Position numbers and translations under genes: made by a program
Notes under the pieces: model-generated
Told to the model about the DNA's origin: nothing
Databases searched by the model: none
Seen by the model: only the letters and a program-made list of their open reading frames with translations
DNA from: Dipteris shenzhenensis
Taxonomy: Eukaryota > Polypodiophyta > Polypodiopsida > Gleicheniales
Direction: 5' to 3' (one strand)
Assembly (NCBI GenBank): GCA_047967505.1
Contig: CM106539.1
Length of the DNA: 64,000 nt
Shown: positions 10,618 to 21,433 of the stretch, one piece after another
Layout of the letters: each line of letters starts with the position of its first letter
Position numbering within the stretch: the first letter of the stretch is position 1

Positions 10618-13600
10618 TTTTTCAAAATCCACTGCCTCTAATAAAGTTTACCTCATGAAGAGGTTGTTTGAGCTGCAGATGAAGGAAGGGGTCTCCATTG
10701 CTTCTCACTTGAATGAATTCAATATTATTTTCAGCTAGCTTCAGGCTCAAAAGATGAATTTTGATGCGGAGACTAAGGCAATATTTCTCTTATGTTCATT
10801 GCCATCCTCATGGGATACCTTCCATATAGTTGTCAGTAACTCTGCACCTGGTGGAGTACTGAAATTTGACGATGTTGTGGGTAGCTTGTTGGCCGAGGAG
10901 ATTAGACGGAAGTCTATGGATGGCAACAAGTAGGATGCGGCTTTAAATGTGCAAAGGGGCAAATCACAGTTCAAGGGGAAGTCCCAAGAAAGAGGGAAGT
11001 CTTGTAGCAAATCCAGGGCACGGAACATTGAGTGTTACCACTATGGCAAGAAGGGCCATATGAAAAAGGATTGCTACAAGCTGAAAAGAGAGCAAAAGGA
11101 TAAGAAAAAGAATGCAAATTGGGGTGCAAATCAAAAGGAAGAGAGTCCAAGGGAGGACAAAGGAAAAGTGAAGATTGAGGAGATCAATGCAGTCACACAT
11201 GATAGTGACAATGACGTTCTCTTCATGTCTAGTTTATTTGTAGAGTTGCTTACCACTTCAGATGATGCATATTCCTAGGATTGGATTTTGGATTCTGGTG
11301 CTTCATTCCATGTTACTCCCCATAGGGAATGGTTCTCCACTTATGATAGTGGAAAGACAGGTTGTCTGCATCTTGGAAATGACTATGCATGTGACATAGT
11401 GGGAGTAGGTGACATAAAGTTTTCTTTTGCAAATGGGTCTACATTTATTTTAAAACATGTGAGACATGTGCCTAAGTTGACCAAGAGTCTTATTTCAGTG
11501 GATCAGCTAGATGATGCTGGTTTTCACACCACTTTTAGCTTTCAGAGTTGGAAAATTCAGAAGGGCTCTATGCTTTTGGCCAGGGGTGCCAAGTGTGGGA
11601 CTTTGTATCCCTTACATGTATCAGGGGTATTTGACCATGTTGTTGCAATAACCAAGCAGCCAAGCACTTCTTTGTGGCATTTCAGGTTGGGGCACATGAG
11701 CTAGAATGGAATGAAACTCTTATGCTGTTTGGGTTATGTACCGCATTTGAGTTTCTCTGATTTTGAATTTTGTGAGCACTGTCTCTATGGGAAGTAAACT
11801 AAATCAGCCCATAAAATAAGGGGAAAGAAAGAGTTTGAAAAGCTTGATTTGGTGCATTCAGATGTATGTGGTCCCATGCCTACACGGTCATTAGCCGGGG
11901 CTGAATACTATATGTGACATTCATTGATGATGCAACTAGGAAAGTGTGGGCTTATGCTATAGCTCGGAAGAGTGATGTGTTCCAGGTATTTCAAAAATGG
12001 CTGGCCTTGGTTGAGAATCAGTCAGGTAGAATGCTTAAATGCCTGTGGACTGACAATGGTGGAGAGTATCTCTCTCATGACTTTCAGCATTTCTGTGATA
12101 CACATGGGATTAAGAGGGAGCTCACATCCCCTCGTACTCTAGAGCAAAATCCAGTTGCAGAAAAGATGAACTGTACCATTCAAGAAAGGTTGCAATGCAT
12201 GCTTTCCAATGCAAGTCTTTCCGGTGGTTTTTGGGTTGAGGCAATGAAGACTATAGTGCATGTGATCAATAGATCACCTAGTAAGAGTCTGGATGGTGGT
12301 ATTCCTGAAGAGGCATGGAGTGGCAAGAAGCCCTCTTACTCTCATTTGCATATATTTGGGTGTGAGGCATATGCACATGTGCCAAAAGAGCTTCAAAAGA
12401 AGCTAGATCCTAAGTCTAGGAAATGCATCTTTCTGGGTTATGGTGAAAGTGGAGAGATGGGCTATCGTCTCTGGGATCCAGAAGCAAAGAAGATCATATG
12501 CAACGATGATGTAGTCTTCAATGAGAAGAAGATGCATAAAGCACCCATGAGGGATGTGGAAATGAGAAGAATCACTTTCCAGGATGTGAATCCACCTGCA
12601 TATGTTGATAGACAGCAAGCTGTCCATGCACCAAATGCACCAGAAATGGTACCACCAAGTACTCCCACAAGTATACAATCAAGGGTAGATGATGGATCAT
12701 CTATTGGAGGAAATGATGAGCCAAATGTGGCTGATATGCAAGTGGGACAGCAAGCTGAAATGCCCTTGAGAAGATCATCTAGAGTGTCTAGACCGCCTGA
12801 TAGGTTTGTTCTAGGGGTAGACTATGTGATGCTTACTGATTGCGGGGAGCTTGCTATAGAGAGGCTATGATACGCGAGGATCAATGCAAGTGGGAGTATG
12901 CTATGCAATCAGAGATGAGTTCACTTATGAAGAATAAGACTTGGGACTTGGTTTCTTTGCCACATGGAAAGAAAGCATTGCCATGTAAATGGGTCTACAA
13001 AATGAAGGTCACAGGTGATGATGTGCCTAGGTACAAGGCCTGTTTGGTCGCTAAAGGGTTCAAGCAAGAAAAGGGTGTGGACTTTGATGAGATATTCTCT
13101 CCAGTTGTGAAGATGACCACACTTAGATGCATGCTTGGACTAGTGGCATCAGAGGATATGGAGCTTATGCAGATGGATGTCAAGATAGCTTTCTTGCATG
13201 GGGATTTGCACGAGGAAATTTACATGGTGCAGCCGGAAGGCTTTGAAGAAAAGGGCAAAGAGTATTTAGTTTTCAAGCTGAAGAAGAGTCTCTATGGTCT
13301 TAAGCAAGCGCCTAGAGAATGGTATCAGAAGTTTAATGCTTTCATTCGGTCCCAGGGTTTTAGAAGGAGTGAAATTGATCATTGCCTCTACACTAAAAGG
13401 GCTAAGGATAATAGCCTGATAATCTTGGCACTATATGTGGATGATATGCTATTGGCTAGCAAGAATACTTATGAGCTAGATGCATTAAAGGCCAAGTTGC
13501 ATGAGGCTTTTGATATGAAGGATTTGGGACTTGCAGGTCATATTCTTGGTATGCGCATCACGCGTGATCGGAGTAGGAAACTCCTTTGGCTTTCACAAAA

Positions 13601-14354
13601 AGAGTATGTTACAAAAGTATTGCAGCATTTCAACATGGAGGGGGGGAAGGCAGTGAGTACTCCATTGCCTCCATATGTGAAACTGAGTCATACAGATAGT
13701 CCCAAATCAGATGAGGAAAGGGCCACGATGGCCAAGGTTCCTTATGCATCAGCAATTGGGAGTCTTATGTATGCTATGATAGCTACTAGACTAGACATTG
13801 CATTTGTAGTGGGAGTTGTTAGCCGGTATATGGCTAATCTAGGAAAGAGGCATTGGGAGGTAGTTAAGTGCATCATGAGGTACATGAATGGTACCAAGGA
13901 GATGTGCATCTACTTTGGTAGAAGAGACATGCGTGTACTTGGGTACATAGATTCAGACTATGTAGGGCATGTGTATAGTAGGAGATCCACTTCTGGTTAT
14001 GTGTTCACCTTTGCAGGTGGTGCAGTGTCATGGATGTCTCGCGCACAGAAGTGTGTTGCTTTGTCTACCACAGAGGCTGAGTATGTTGCAGCCACAGAGG
14101 GTTGCAAGGAGGCTATATGGCTTGATCGGCTAGTGGGAGATTTGGGGATTCATACAGGTGTACCGACATTGCATAGTGATTCCATGACTGCTATTCAGCT
14201 AGCACGGAATCCGGTCTTTCATGCAAAGACCAAACACATTGAGGTCAGGTACCATTTCATCAAGAAGGTACTTGAGGACAAGCGCATAGAGCTTGTCAAG
14301 GTCCATACAGATGATAACCCTGCAGATATGCTGACGAAGAGTCTACCTAGTTAG
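10618..14354 (+). pseudogene. Tnt1-like Copia gag-pol, 5'-truncated (half A of the inner element)
   Basis: It starts abruptly inside gag (STASNKVYLMKRLFELQMKEG, homologous to the middle of Tnt1-type Gag). The zinc knuckle at about 11034-11075 reads CYHYGKKGHMKKDC, with the second Cys replaced by Tyr. Protease: WILDSGASFHVT (11285). Integrase: LWHFRLGH, then HSDVCGP, WTDNGGEY and NPVAEKMN for the D-D-E triad. Reverse transcriptase: MQMDVKIAFLHGDL and YVDDMLLA (13434). RNase H: GYIDSDYVG and TTEAEY. Stops occur at 10734-10736, 10930, 11276, 11701 and elsewhere, with frameshifts near 11911 and 12850. It ends with LTKSLPS and TAG at 14352, followed by a purine tract and its 3' LTR. The missing gag start and 5' LTR are found in inverted orientation at 30961-32881. 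Confidence 0.93.
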
Positions 14355-14446
14355 CGGTTTGAGTATTGTCATGTATTGATGGGCATTGGATAGTATGCTC
14401 ACTAGTTGTTCTCCCTTAAAGGCACATTGTCCTTTAAGTGAGAGGT

Positions 14447-14616
14447 TGTGGGGGTTAAAGTTCACTGTGCCTTTACCCCAGTTATGTACAATACTGAAAC
14501 ACATATATAAATGAATGAAAAAGAATATAAGGGTGTTCTGCACCCACCAAAACTTGTGTGGCTCTTTGTCTCTCTCTCTCCCTCTTCCGTTCTTGCTTCC
14601 ATTGTGAGCACTCTCA
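14447..14616 (+). mobile_element. 3' LTR of the Tnt1-like Copia (170 bp)
   Basis: It begins TGTGGGGGTTAAAG just after the purine tract AAGTGAGAGG and ends GAGCACTCTCA. A TATA-like ACATATATAAATG lies near 14500. The same 170-bp LTR occurs at 32712-32881 on the other strand; by eye the two differ at about 11 positions. AGAAT at 14617-14621, reverse complement of ATTCT, is the target duplication. Confidence 0.92.
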
Positions 14617-14621
14617 AGAAT
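14617..14621. repeat. Target-site duplication AGAAT (partner ATTCT at 32882-32886)
   Basis: This 5-bp flank of the 170-bp LTR is on the gag side of the host Copia. Its reverse complement flanks the partner LTR on the pol side, in the orientation expected if both halves were one insertion before an inversion. Confidence 0.8.
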
Positions 14622-15667
14622 GTCCACCACGATGATTTCCTCTGCCTCGGGAATTCCCTCGATTACTGCTGGATTGATCGCCTTGGTCGTACTGCTTCTT
14701 GCGGCAATCTCTTTCATAGTGTCCAAACTTGTGATAGTAGTTGCACTGATTGTTTGACACATTGGTGGATGCATTCCCTCATCTTTGAAATCTTCCTCGA
14801 TTGGAATGATTTCCTCTTTGCTGACTCTAATGTTGCTGAGGATGATGCTAATGCTGATGTTGATCTTGACTTTGATTTTGTTGATGATGACCACTTTTCT
14901 GGTATGATCTACCTCTTCCTCTGCCTCTGCCTCTGCCTCTGCGCCTGTCTGAAGCTGTGAATGCCATTAGAATGACCTTTACATGCTTGAATGACCTGAG
15001 TCCTGAGTTCTTCACCAAGTAGGACTGACTGAAGTTCTTCTAGTGTTGGAATTTGCCGTTGGATGGCAATACTTTGGACTAGATTCTTGTATCCCTCTTT
15101 TAGTCCATTCAAGATTACTTGAACCATTTCTACAGGGTTCACACTCTTTCCTACTGCTGCAAGTTGATTGTTGTAGTTTTTAATTCGAAGTACATAAGCA
15201 TGACCAGTTTCATTGCTGTTGCAGAAACTCTGGTTGATCTGATTTCTTAGGGTGAGAATCTTGGATGTGTTCTTGGACTTGTAGAGAGCTGTGAACGTAT
15301 CCCATGCTTCTTTTGATGTTTTGACTGTGTTGAGTTGTCCTAGCATGACATCTTGCACATTCTGCTTGATCAGGTGATAGGCATACTTGTCTTTCTTATC
15401 CCATTGTGCTTGAGCTCGAGCAATGGCAGGATTTGCTACTCGTGCAGAAACTGTTTGTGTAGATGTAGATTCCATTGCTGGTGCTGTGACAACAGATGGA
15501 GTAGAGCTACTGGTGGCTGGATCGGCCAATGGTCTAGGTGTAGACCCATCGACATACTCCCATTTGTCCTGAAGCACAAGAATGGTCTCCATTTGGTATT
15601 TCCATGTACCGTAATTGGAGTTGTCTAACTTAGCAGATGCCTCCAAATTGAGGTTGCTAGTCGACAT
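14622..15667 (-). pseudogene. Copia gag of the host element (half D), cut at the gag-pol boundary
   Basis: The minus-strand ATG at 15667 starts a 252-aa frame to 14909: SAKLDNSNYGTWKYQMETI near the N-terminus, an insertion rich in Ser/Thr/Pro/Ala (about 45-85), WDKKDKYAYHLIKQ and SKEAWDTFTALYKSK in the UBN2 region, then a Gln/Arg tail. After a frameshift near 14910 the rest of gag continues, with stops, to a zinc knuckle at 14704-14744 (CNYYHKFGHYERDC, second Cys again Tyr) and an Arg/Gly/Asn-rich tail ending GGHS at the ATTCT target site. The remainder of the polyprotein is at 32887-36033 on the plus strand. Confidence 0.9.
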
Positions 15668-18238
15668 GGTGCAAGAAATGTACTCAAAAGTGTCGTGAAA
15701 ATCTCTGTATGAATCAACTGCAAATACACTGAATATGCCAAGTGAAATATCTGAACCGTTGGTGAAGAGAGAACTATAGTATATAAAATCTGATCTATAT
15801 TACAAGGCTTGTGGCAATGATGCCGGGAATAGCCAAGAGGCTTTACAAGGCTGAAATGATGTGCACGATGCTATGAGATAGCAAAATAGGCTTTACAATG
15901 GTGGCATGTGTGTGTGAAATCGAATGCTATCTGCCCACTGAATCAATATGCAATGCCTCTGAACTCTGGAGTCTGCTCATTGAACTGATGAACGTAAGGT
16001 TTTAGGTAATGTAATGATGTGAAACCGTATGTGAGCATATGGACTGACTCCGAGTAGGTACTAGTCGGGAATTTCGGGCATGGCTTAGATTGGCAACTTG
16101 GGAAAATTCAAAGCGTCCCCTCTATGGCGATCTAGTATACTCTGATCTAGATCTAAACCAACCGTTGATGGATGAAAGAACAACAAATAATTTATTTTCT
16201 TTTGTTCTTTTAAAGTGCTGGGTCAGATGCATTGATGTAGAGGCAAATGTGCGTGAAGGAAGTGGTTTTGTCGGTGAGGCTCAAATGTGAGTGTAACTTG
16301 TGCCAAAATGTGCATGTGATGTGATGAGCACGTAGAGCACGAAAAAACGAGCGACTTTCCTTTTGGGAGCACCCTCAAATTCTTCCTGGACCAAGAGATA
16401 CGACTTGATCTAGGTGGAGGGGCAAAAGGACTGCAAATGTGCTCAATGATGATGTGCCACTGTGAGTCACATGCAGTGATGATGTGGCACTGTGCCTAAC
16501 AAGTGGTGTGCCTGTGAAGTCCTGTGCTGAGGTGGCAGGAGTGGTCACATGAAGTGATTGTGAAGCACTGTGTGTGCCTGCAGAGGTCAGTGCTGACTGG
16601 ACTGTTGAGGTGGCACTGTTGAGGTGGTAGAGGTGATGTGGCAATCATGATGTGGCCAGATGACATGGCTTAATGACATGGCTTGATGACATGGCCTGAT
16701 GACATATCACTGATGACGTGGATTGTTGACATGGCACAAGTGATGTGGCTATTGGTGATGATGTGGCAATCGATGATGTGGCAGGATGACATGGCCTATT
16801 GACGTGGCTATCGATGATGATGTGGTAGTCTATGATGTGGCAGTCTATGATGTGGCAAGCTGATTGCCTTGATGATGTGGCACCCGAGGGTGACGTGGAA
16901 GATAAGGTCTGCCACGTGTCAACTTGCAGTCCACTCTTGGGGTGAGTGGTGACCCTAAGGATAAGGTTGGGTTGAGTGTGGGATGCCACGTGGCATTACA
17001 CGGAGGACTGGCATCTCCCCAAGATGCTGACAAAATCTCAGGATTCCATCCTTTGTCGTCGTCTCTCCCGTTGTGGTAGATGGCTGTCTGTAGGAGTCGC
17101 TGCAGCTATTTTCGAGGCAGTTTGCAAGGAGCCGTTTGGCCTAAGAAACAGTGTTTGTGTTGGCACGGGCTGGAGACTCTTTGTTCGTTGTCACTTTTTG
17201 ATCCATCTCCAAAGTTGTGGATGAGCTGCAAGCTCAAAGGAACGCTCCCAAGATAGCCGGATATTTCCTCATTGGCCGAGCATGACAGCAGTTGGGCATT
17301 GCTGGTTTCTTCGTTTCTTGAGGCTTGGAGGTGTCGTTGTAGAGGGCGACTATTGAAGGGTCAATGACGTTGGAGCCTGGGGAGCTGCAGTTCATTGCAT
17401 TGGGCTGTTGTAGGAGCTTGGAGCTTCGCTATCGCTGACGATGGAGGCTATGGAGAGCCGTTTGGTGCTGGAGCTTGGTGATGGAGAGGCTTTGGAAGCT
17501 TGGAGATGTCCGTCCCGGCTGGCTGTAGAAGGAGCTGTTGTTTGGCCGTCTTGGAGAAGTAGCACTGGCTCGCTGGAGGAGCGCTTGGATCGCGAGCAAG
17601 GCTTCGAGTGATGCTGTTGTTGTTACCTGCAATGCCGAGGATGTCAAGGCAAAGTTTAAGAGCAAGCTTGGAGGCGGCTGGAGCGGCGGATGGAATGCTC
17701 GTTTATGGCATCCGAGAGTAGTTCGTTGTAGCCTTCGGCTTAGTGATTAAATGGAGCCGTTGGACCTTGGAGGTGGCTTATAGGGGCTACTGGCCGTGAG
17801 GATTAGGTAGTTGTGCATGCAAGGTAGCTACGTCGTATCATATTCGCAAGCCTGCGGACTCACACTAAAGTTCTCCAACGATCCCAGGAATAAGAAAATG
17901 ATGATGGCCAGTTGTTTGGTGAGCTTGCAGATAAGCTATAGATAGCCTCTCAATCAACAAGAAAATCTCTTTCTCTCTCAAATCTCTTGGAGTGAACTCT
18001 GAAGGAGATCTCTCACACTATGAAGAACCACTCACTCTCACGGAAGAATGAACGGAATAGAGAGTCGAATGAATCTCTCAATGAAACTCTCATAAAATGA
18101 ATGGACGGAAATTCCTCTCAAATGGACGGAATTTCTCTATCAAAGAAGAAGTTCTCTCAATGGAAGAGAACACTCGAGAACTCTCAATCACTCTCTCACA
18201 CTCTCAAGGATTGCAATGCCTCAACGGAAGGCAAGGAA
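15668..18238 (-). other. Long leader of the host Copia (about 2.6 kb)
   Basis: It lies between the PBS (18239) and the gag ATG. It is unusually long for a Copia leader and holds no recognisable protein. Its middle is an array of TGACRTGG-type motifs (separate entry). The 17.03-17.83 kb part is GC-richer, with repeated GGAGCTTGGAG-like words. The 18.0-18.24 kb part is rich in CTCTCA repeats next to the PBS. Confidence 0.65.
16430..16990. repeat. Degenerate short tandem array of TGA-Y-R-TGGC motifs in the Copia leader
   Basis: About 20 occurrences of TGATGTGGC, TGACATGGC or TGACGTGGC, spaced roughly 10-25 bp apart, the densest between 16640 and 16890. TGACGTGG is a bZIP (ACGT-core) binding-site type; the others look like its C-to-T or G-to-A derivatives. 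Whether the array is regulatory or only a minisatellite is unknown. Confidence 0.75.
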
Positions 18239-18250
18239 GCTCTAATACCA
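18239..18250 (-). promoter_or_regulatory. Primer-binding site of the host Copia
   Basis: The minus strand reads TGGTATTAGAGC, initiator tRNA-Met type with one substitution, directly touching the LTR end at 18251. Confidence 0.8.
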
Positions 18251-18507
18251 TGACAAAATATGAAGAGAGGAGAGGAGAAGAGTGGAGATGAGGAGAGAGG
18301 GCACAGCTAGAGAGCACACCACAAATGACTAATTGTACACTAGATTTAGTTGAAAAAATAGAATATATACAAACCCATTTAGGGTTAGGGTTAGGGGATC
18401 TAACCCTTTCCTTTATAGCACTCTATAAGGTTAGTGCTATGCACATATGATCACGTGATGGTGCTATGCACACATGATCACATGATGTTGAGCGTGAACT
18501 CTCAACA
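18251..18507 (-). mobile_element. 5' LTR of the host Copia (257 bp)
   Basis: On the minus strand TGTTGAGAGTTCACGC to CATATTTTGTCA. U3 carries two near-identical words containing GTGATCATRTGTGCATAGCAC and a CACGTGATC site. A TATA-like TTGTATATATTC lies downstream, as does a short telomere-like CCCTAACCCTAACCC run. Its twin at 36173-36429 is also 257 bp and differs at about 5 positions by eye. Outer flank AGTGG (18508-18512) is CCACT in element orientation. Confidence 0.93.
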
Positions 18508-18512
18508 AGTGG
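18508..18512. repeat. Target-site duplication of the host Copia (AGTGG; partner CCACT at 36430-36434)
   Basis: It reads CCACT in the element's orientation, directly before TGTTGAG. The same five bases follow the 3' LTR at 36430-36434. This pairs the two oppositely oriented LTRs as one insertion. Confidence 0.85.
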
Positions 18513-18544
18513 CAAGGCCATAGAGCCAGGATTGTGTTTTGGAG

Positions 18545-19015
18545 CTAGATGGTCCCAAGAGGATGGTAAAAGAATGAGAAGAGAGAGTGGTATAAAGATA
18601 TTAGGATTGGCTCTACCTTCAAAAGGTGACTTGTATAAAAGGTCAAATGGTTAACTTTGGTCTTCATTGTCGTATGCACAAGTTTGTAATACAAGCTCCC
18701 TCTTCTCTTCAAGAGTGTCTTTGGGTGTTCTCTTGTTTCGTTTGTAGTGCATGAGTGTTTGCCACTCCATCCCCCTTCACTCTCCTCTTCCCTTCTCCTT
18801 CTCCCTCCCTTCTCTCCTCTCTTCTCCATTCTCCCCCTTCCCTCTTTCTCTTGTGGAAACACACTACTGTAATAATCTGGGAGCCGCTTGAGTAACACAT
18901 GCGGGCGGCTCGTGCCTTGCATTGCTCTCACAAGAAGTAGCTTGGAGTGGAGGCTCCATCGGCATTCCTTCAAGATCCCCATGACACATGAGTCACCGTC
19001 GAGACTACACATCAG
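18545..19015 (+). repeat. LTR-like dispersed repeat, copy 1
   Basis: It matches 41690-42105 in the same orientation over several hundred bases: AAAAGGTGACTTGTATAAAAGG (a good TATA box), ACAAGCTCCCTCTTCTCTTC, a pyrimidine-rich stretch, and GAGTCACCG near the end. The TATA box and overall structure suggest a solo LTR. No TG...CA ends or target duplication were confirmed. Confidence 0.7.
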
Positions 19016-19020
19016 GTATC

Positions 19021-19224
19021 CTCATTGAATGCACATCTTCCTAGAACACGTACTTGGTCAGTTTGCTTTATAGCAAAAGGGCCCCAAAATGAGCTCTCAT
19101 TTTCCTAATGGGGAAGGAGAGGTGTTTTGTAGTTTAAGTTTTTGGGAGAGGATCTAGGAGAGAGGGAAGCACAAGCTTGGAAGAGAATGCCAAGATTGGG
19201 AAGAGAATGGGAAAAGGGAGGTGC
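19021..19224. other. Short spacer, nothing recognised
   Basis: Unique-looking sequence between the LTR-like repeat and the microsatellite. Confidence 0.4.
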
Positions 19225-19227
19225 ATA

Positions 19228-19475
19228 GAAAACACACACACACACACACACGCACGCATGCACGCATGTGTATATGTACATATTCATGTATGTGTGTGAG
19301 TGTGTGTGCATGCGTGTGTACACACATACACATGTATACATCTATAAATATAGAAAACACACACACACACACATGTGTATATGTACATATTCATGTATGT
19401 GTGTGAGTGTGTGTGAGTGTGTGTGCATGCATGTGTACACACATACACATGTATACATCTATAAATATAGATCTA
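19228..19475. repeat. CA/TG microsatellite with about 125-bp tandem duplication
   Basis: The block (CA)n, CATGTGTATATGTACATATTC, (TG)n, and the run ending CATCTATAAATATAG occurs twice in a row, about 19228-19352 and 19353-19470. The alternating purine-pyrimidine runs make long open frames that are not genes. Confidence 0.9.
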
Positions 19476-20486
19476 GACTTATTAGTCTGTAAATATAAAC
19501 TTTAGAAAGAGAATAAGAGGTTATCCACTCCTTCAATAATCATAGTGGCCTAAGGACAGTACGCACCTCAATAAGGGTAGCTTTTTCATCATGTGATTAC
19601 GAGCTTTGATCATGTAGTGGTTGACATTAGAAAATGCTTTAAAGACTTTACAAACTATATTCAAAGATTGCTAAAGTGAGATTATGATAAGCTGTAAAAA
19701 GTGGGTGAAGGCCCTTCCAATTCTTAGTCCCCTTCTTCAAGCATCATTTGTCATTGATGTAGATTCCTACTCAAATTTACCATGTTAAGCCCCTTTTCTT
19801 CTAAATAGTAAATATAGGAAATACCTTTCACACACACACATGCACATATACATAAGTACACATACATACATATACATATACATATATATGTATATAAAGA
19901 GAGAGAGAGAGGTGTGAGATGAAAAATTTTATTTTTACAATGAAAGCAATGACAAGGCTTAACATAGATTCAACTTTAAAAATCCGTAGGAAGTATTTAG
20001 ATATAGAGATTTATAACTAAAATCTTAAATTGTGGTCCTTGAAATGAAAGGGAGCATACAATCCCGAACTTGAGACCCGGCGGAGCGAGTCTCTGACCTA
20101 TAGTAGACCTCAGTCATAGACTGGTCATCCTACTCATTTAATTTAAAGGAACATCACAAGGATGACTGCTCCCCATGGTGTGAGAATTCCAAATCAAAGG
20201 GAAGTGATCCGTGAGCCCTATTTGATCCAGGTATTCCCTTGCAAATGACCCTTTCATCCACCAACCCTCCTAAGAGGCATACAAGCGATCCAACCTCATT
20301 GCCTTGAACTCCAACCCCTTCTTACGATTGTTCCAAGGAAACCCACTTAGCCACTTGGGTCAATCTTTGCGTAATCAATTAATTTGACCTACTTCCAGAA
20401 GCAACTCATTCCAGGCTTCCTTCTCTACCCCTAAAGGAACAACAGTAGCAGCTGGATGAGATCTATCTCTTGCACACCTTCAATGT
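19476..20486. other. Intergenic, with a second microsatellite
   Basis: A CA/TA/GA compound microsatellite lies at about 19828-19912. The rest is unique-looking, with no supported gene. Confidence 0.5.
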
Positions 20487-21036
20487 GAAGTTCCCATCTC
20501 TACCAAGCAACCAATGGTCCCCCTTTAAAGTACACTCAAGTCTCTTGGCATTTAGATTTAAACCTTGAAAAAGCTATGCATTTGAAATAAAGTCTATGAA
20601 AGAGAATAAAGAAAGTAATAAATATATCTCTATATGTGTTATCCAAGGAGCTTATATTGTACATACGGCTAGCCAAGCTAGCTACCTATACAACCTTTTC
20701 CGACTAAAGTTAAAATTCTCTCCATTTTTAAGGAGGAAAGACACTGAGAATGAAGGTTTGTGAAGTTCCCATCTTTACCAAGCAACCAATGGTCCCCCTT
20801 CAAAGTCCATTGAAGTCTCTTGGCATTTAGATTTAAACCTTGAAAAAGCTATGCTTTTGAAATAAAGTCTATGAAAGAGAGTAGAGAAAGTAATAAATAT
20901 ATCTCTATATGTGTTATTCAAGGAGCTTATATTGTACATACGGCTAGCCAAGCTGGCTACCTATATAGCCTTTTCCGAGTAAAGTAAAAAATCTCTTTAT
21001 TTTTAAGGAGGAAAGACACTGAAAATGAAGGTTTTC
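20487..21036. repeat. 275-bp direct tandem duplication
   Basis: The block beginning GAAGTTCCCATCT at 20487 is repeated at 20762 with a few substitutions, including the shared words CTTGGCATTTAGATTTAAACC and TGTACATACGGCTAGCCAAGC. The unit is non-coding. Confidence 0.88.
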
Positions 21037-21433
21037 TACATTTCTGAGCATAAAAGACGATGTGTCACCTCCCTCACAAAATTATCTATTATGACGCTAA
21101 AGCACATATATATATCTTTGAAAATGGGAATCAATTTGACACGTGAAAATTTCACATGTGGGAGTGAAGCGTGGCGAGGCCATAACATTGAATGTTGCTT
21201 GACCAGGTGCTACAAGCGAAATATTCCAGAACACAAGATTTCGTTTAATACATCATCCGTGTTGTCCACCTGTGGATGAACCAGCTTCGGCTGCATAGCG
21301 CCTGCCCCCGGAGTTATTGGATGGTTTGGAATGAATGAAAGAACATGCAGGTACTCTTCAGCCCATTAAAGACCTCACAGATCCGGCAATCTCCGCGTGT
21401 AAGACTTGTGTGATTTCCGAAGTTCAATCGCGC
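21037..21433. other. 3' flank of the glyoxal oxidase gene
   Basis: It should contain the 3' UTR of the minus-strand gene. No clear polyadenylation signal or other gene could be picked out. Confidence 0.4.

Noticed and set aside
14511-14960. 149-codon plus-strand frame over the LTR and gag end
   Set aside because: It spans the junction between an LTR and a minus-strand gag; no protein similarity, and composition reflects the antisense of gag.
18370-18400. Telomere-like TTAGGG/CCCTAA runs (also at 36285-36302 and 49510-49535)
   Set aside because: Only two to three units, and they lie at the same place in each copy of one Copia LTR, so they are part of the LTR and not an interstitial telomere.
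18545-19012. 155-codon minus-strand frame
   Set aside because: It lies across the LTR-like repeat and its C/T-rich tract; the partner copy at 41583-41954 also has an open frame there, but they code for Glu/Arg/Gly low complexity only.
19105-19492. Several open frames of 61-78 codons on both strands
   Set aside because: They are translations of CA/TG dinucleotide repeats with Cys-Val or His-Thr strings; not genes.
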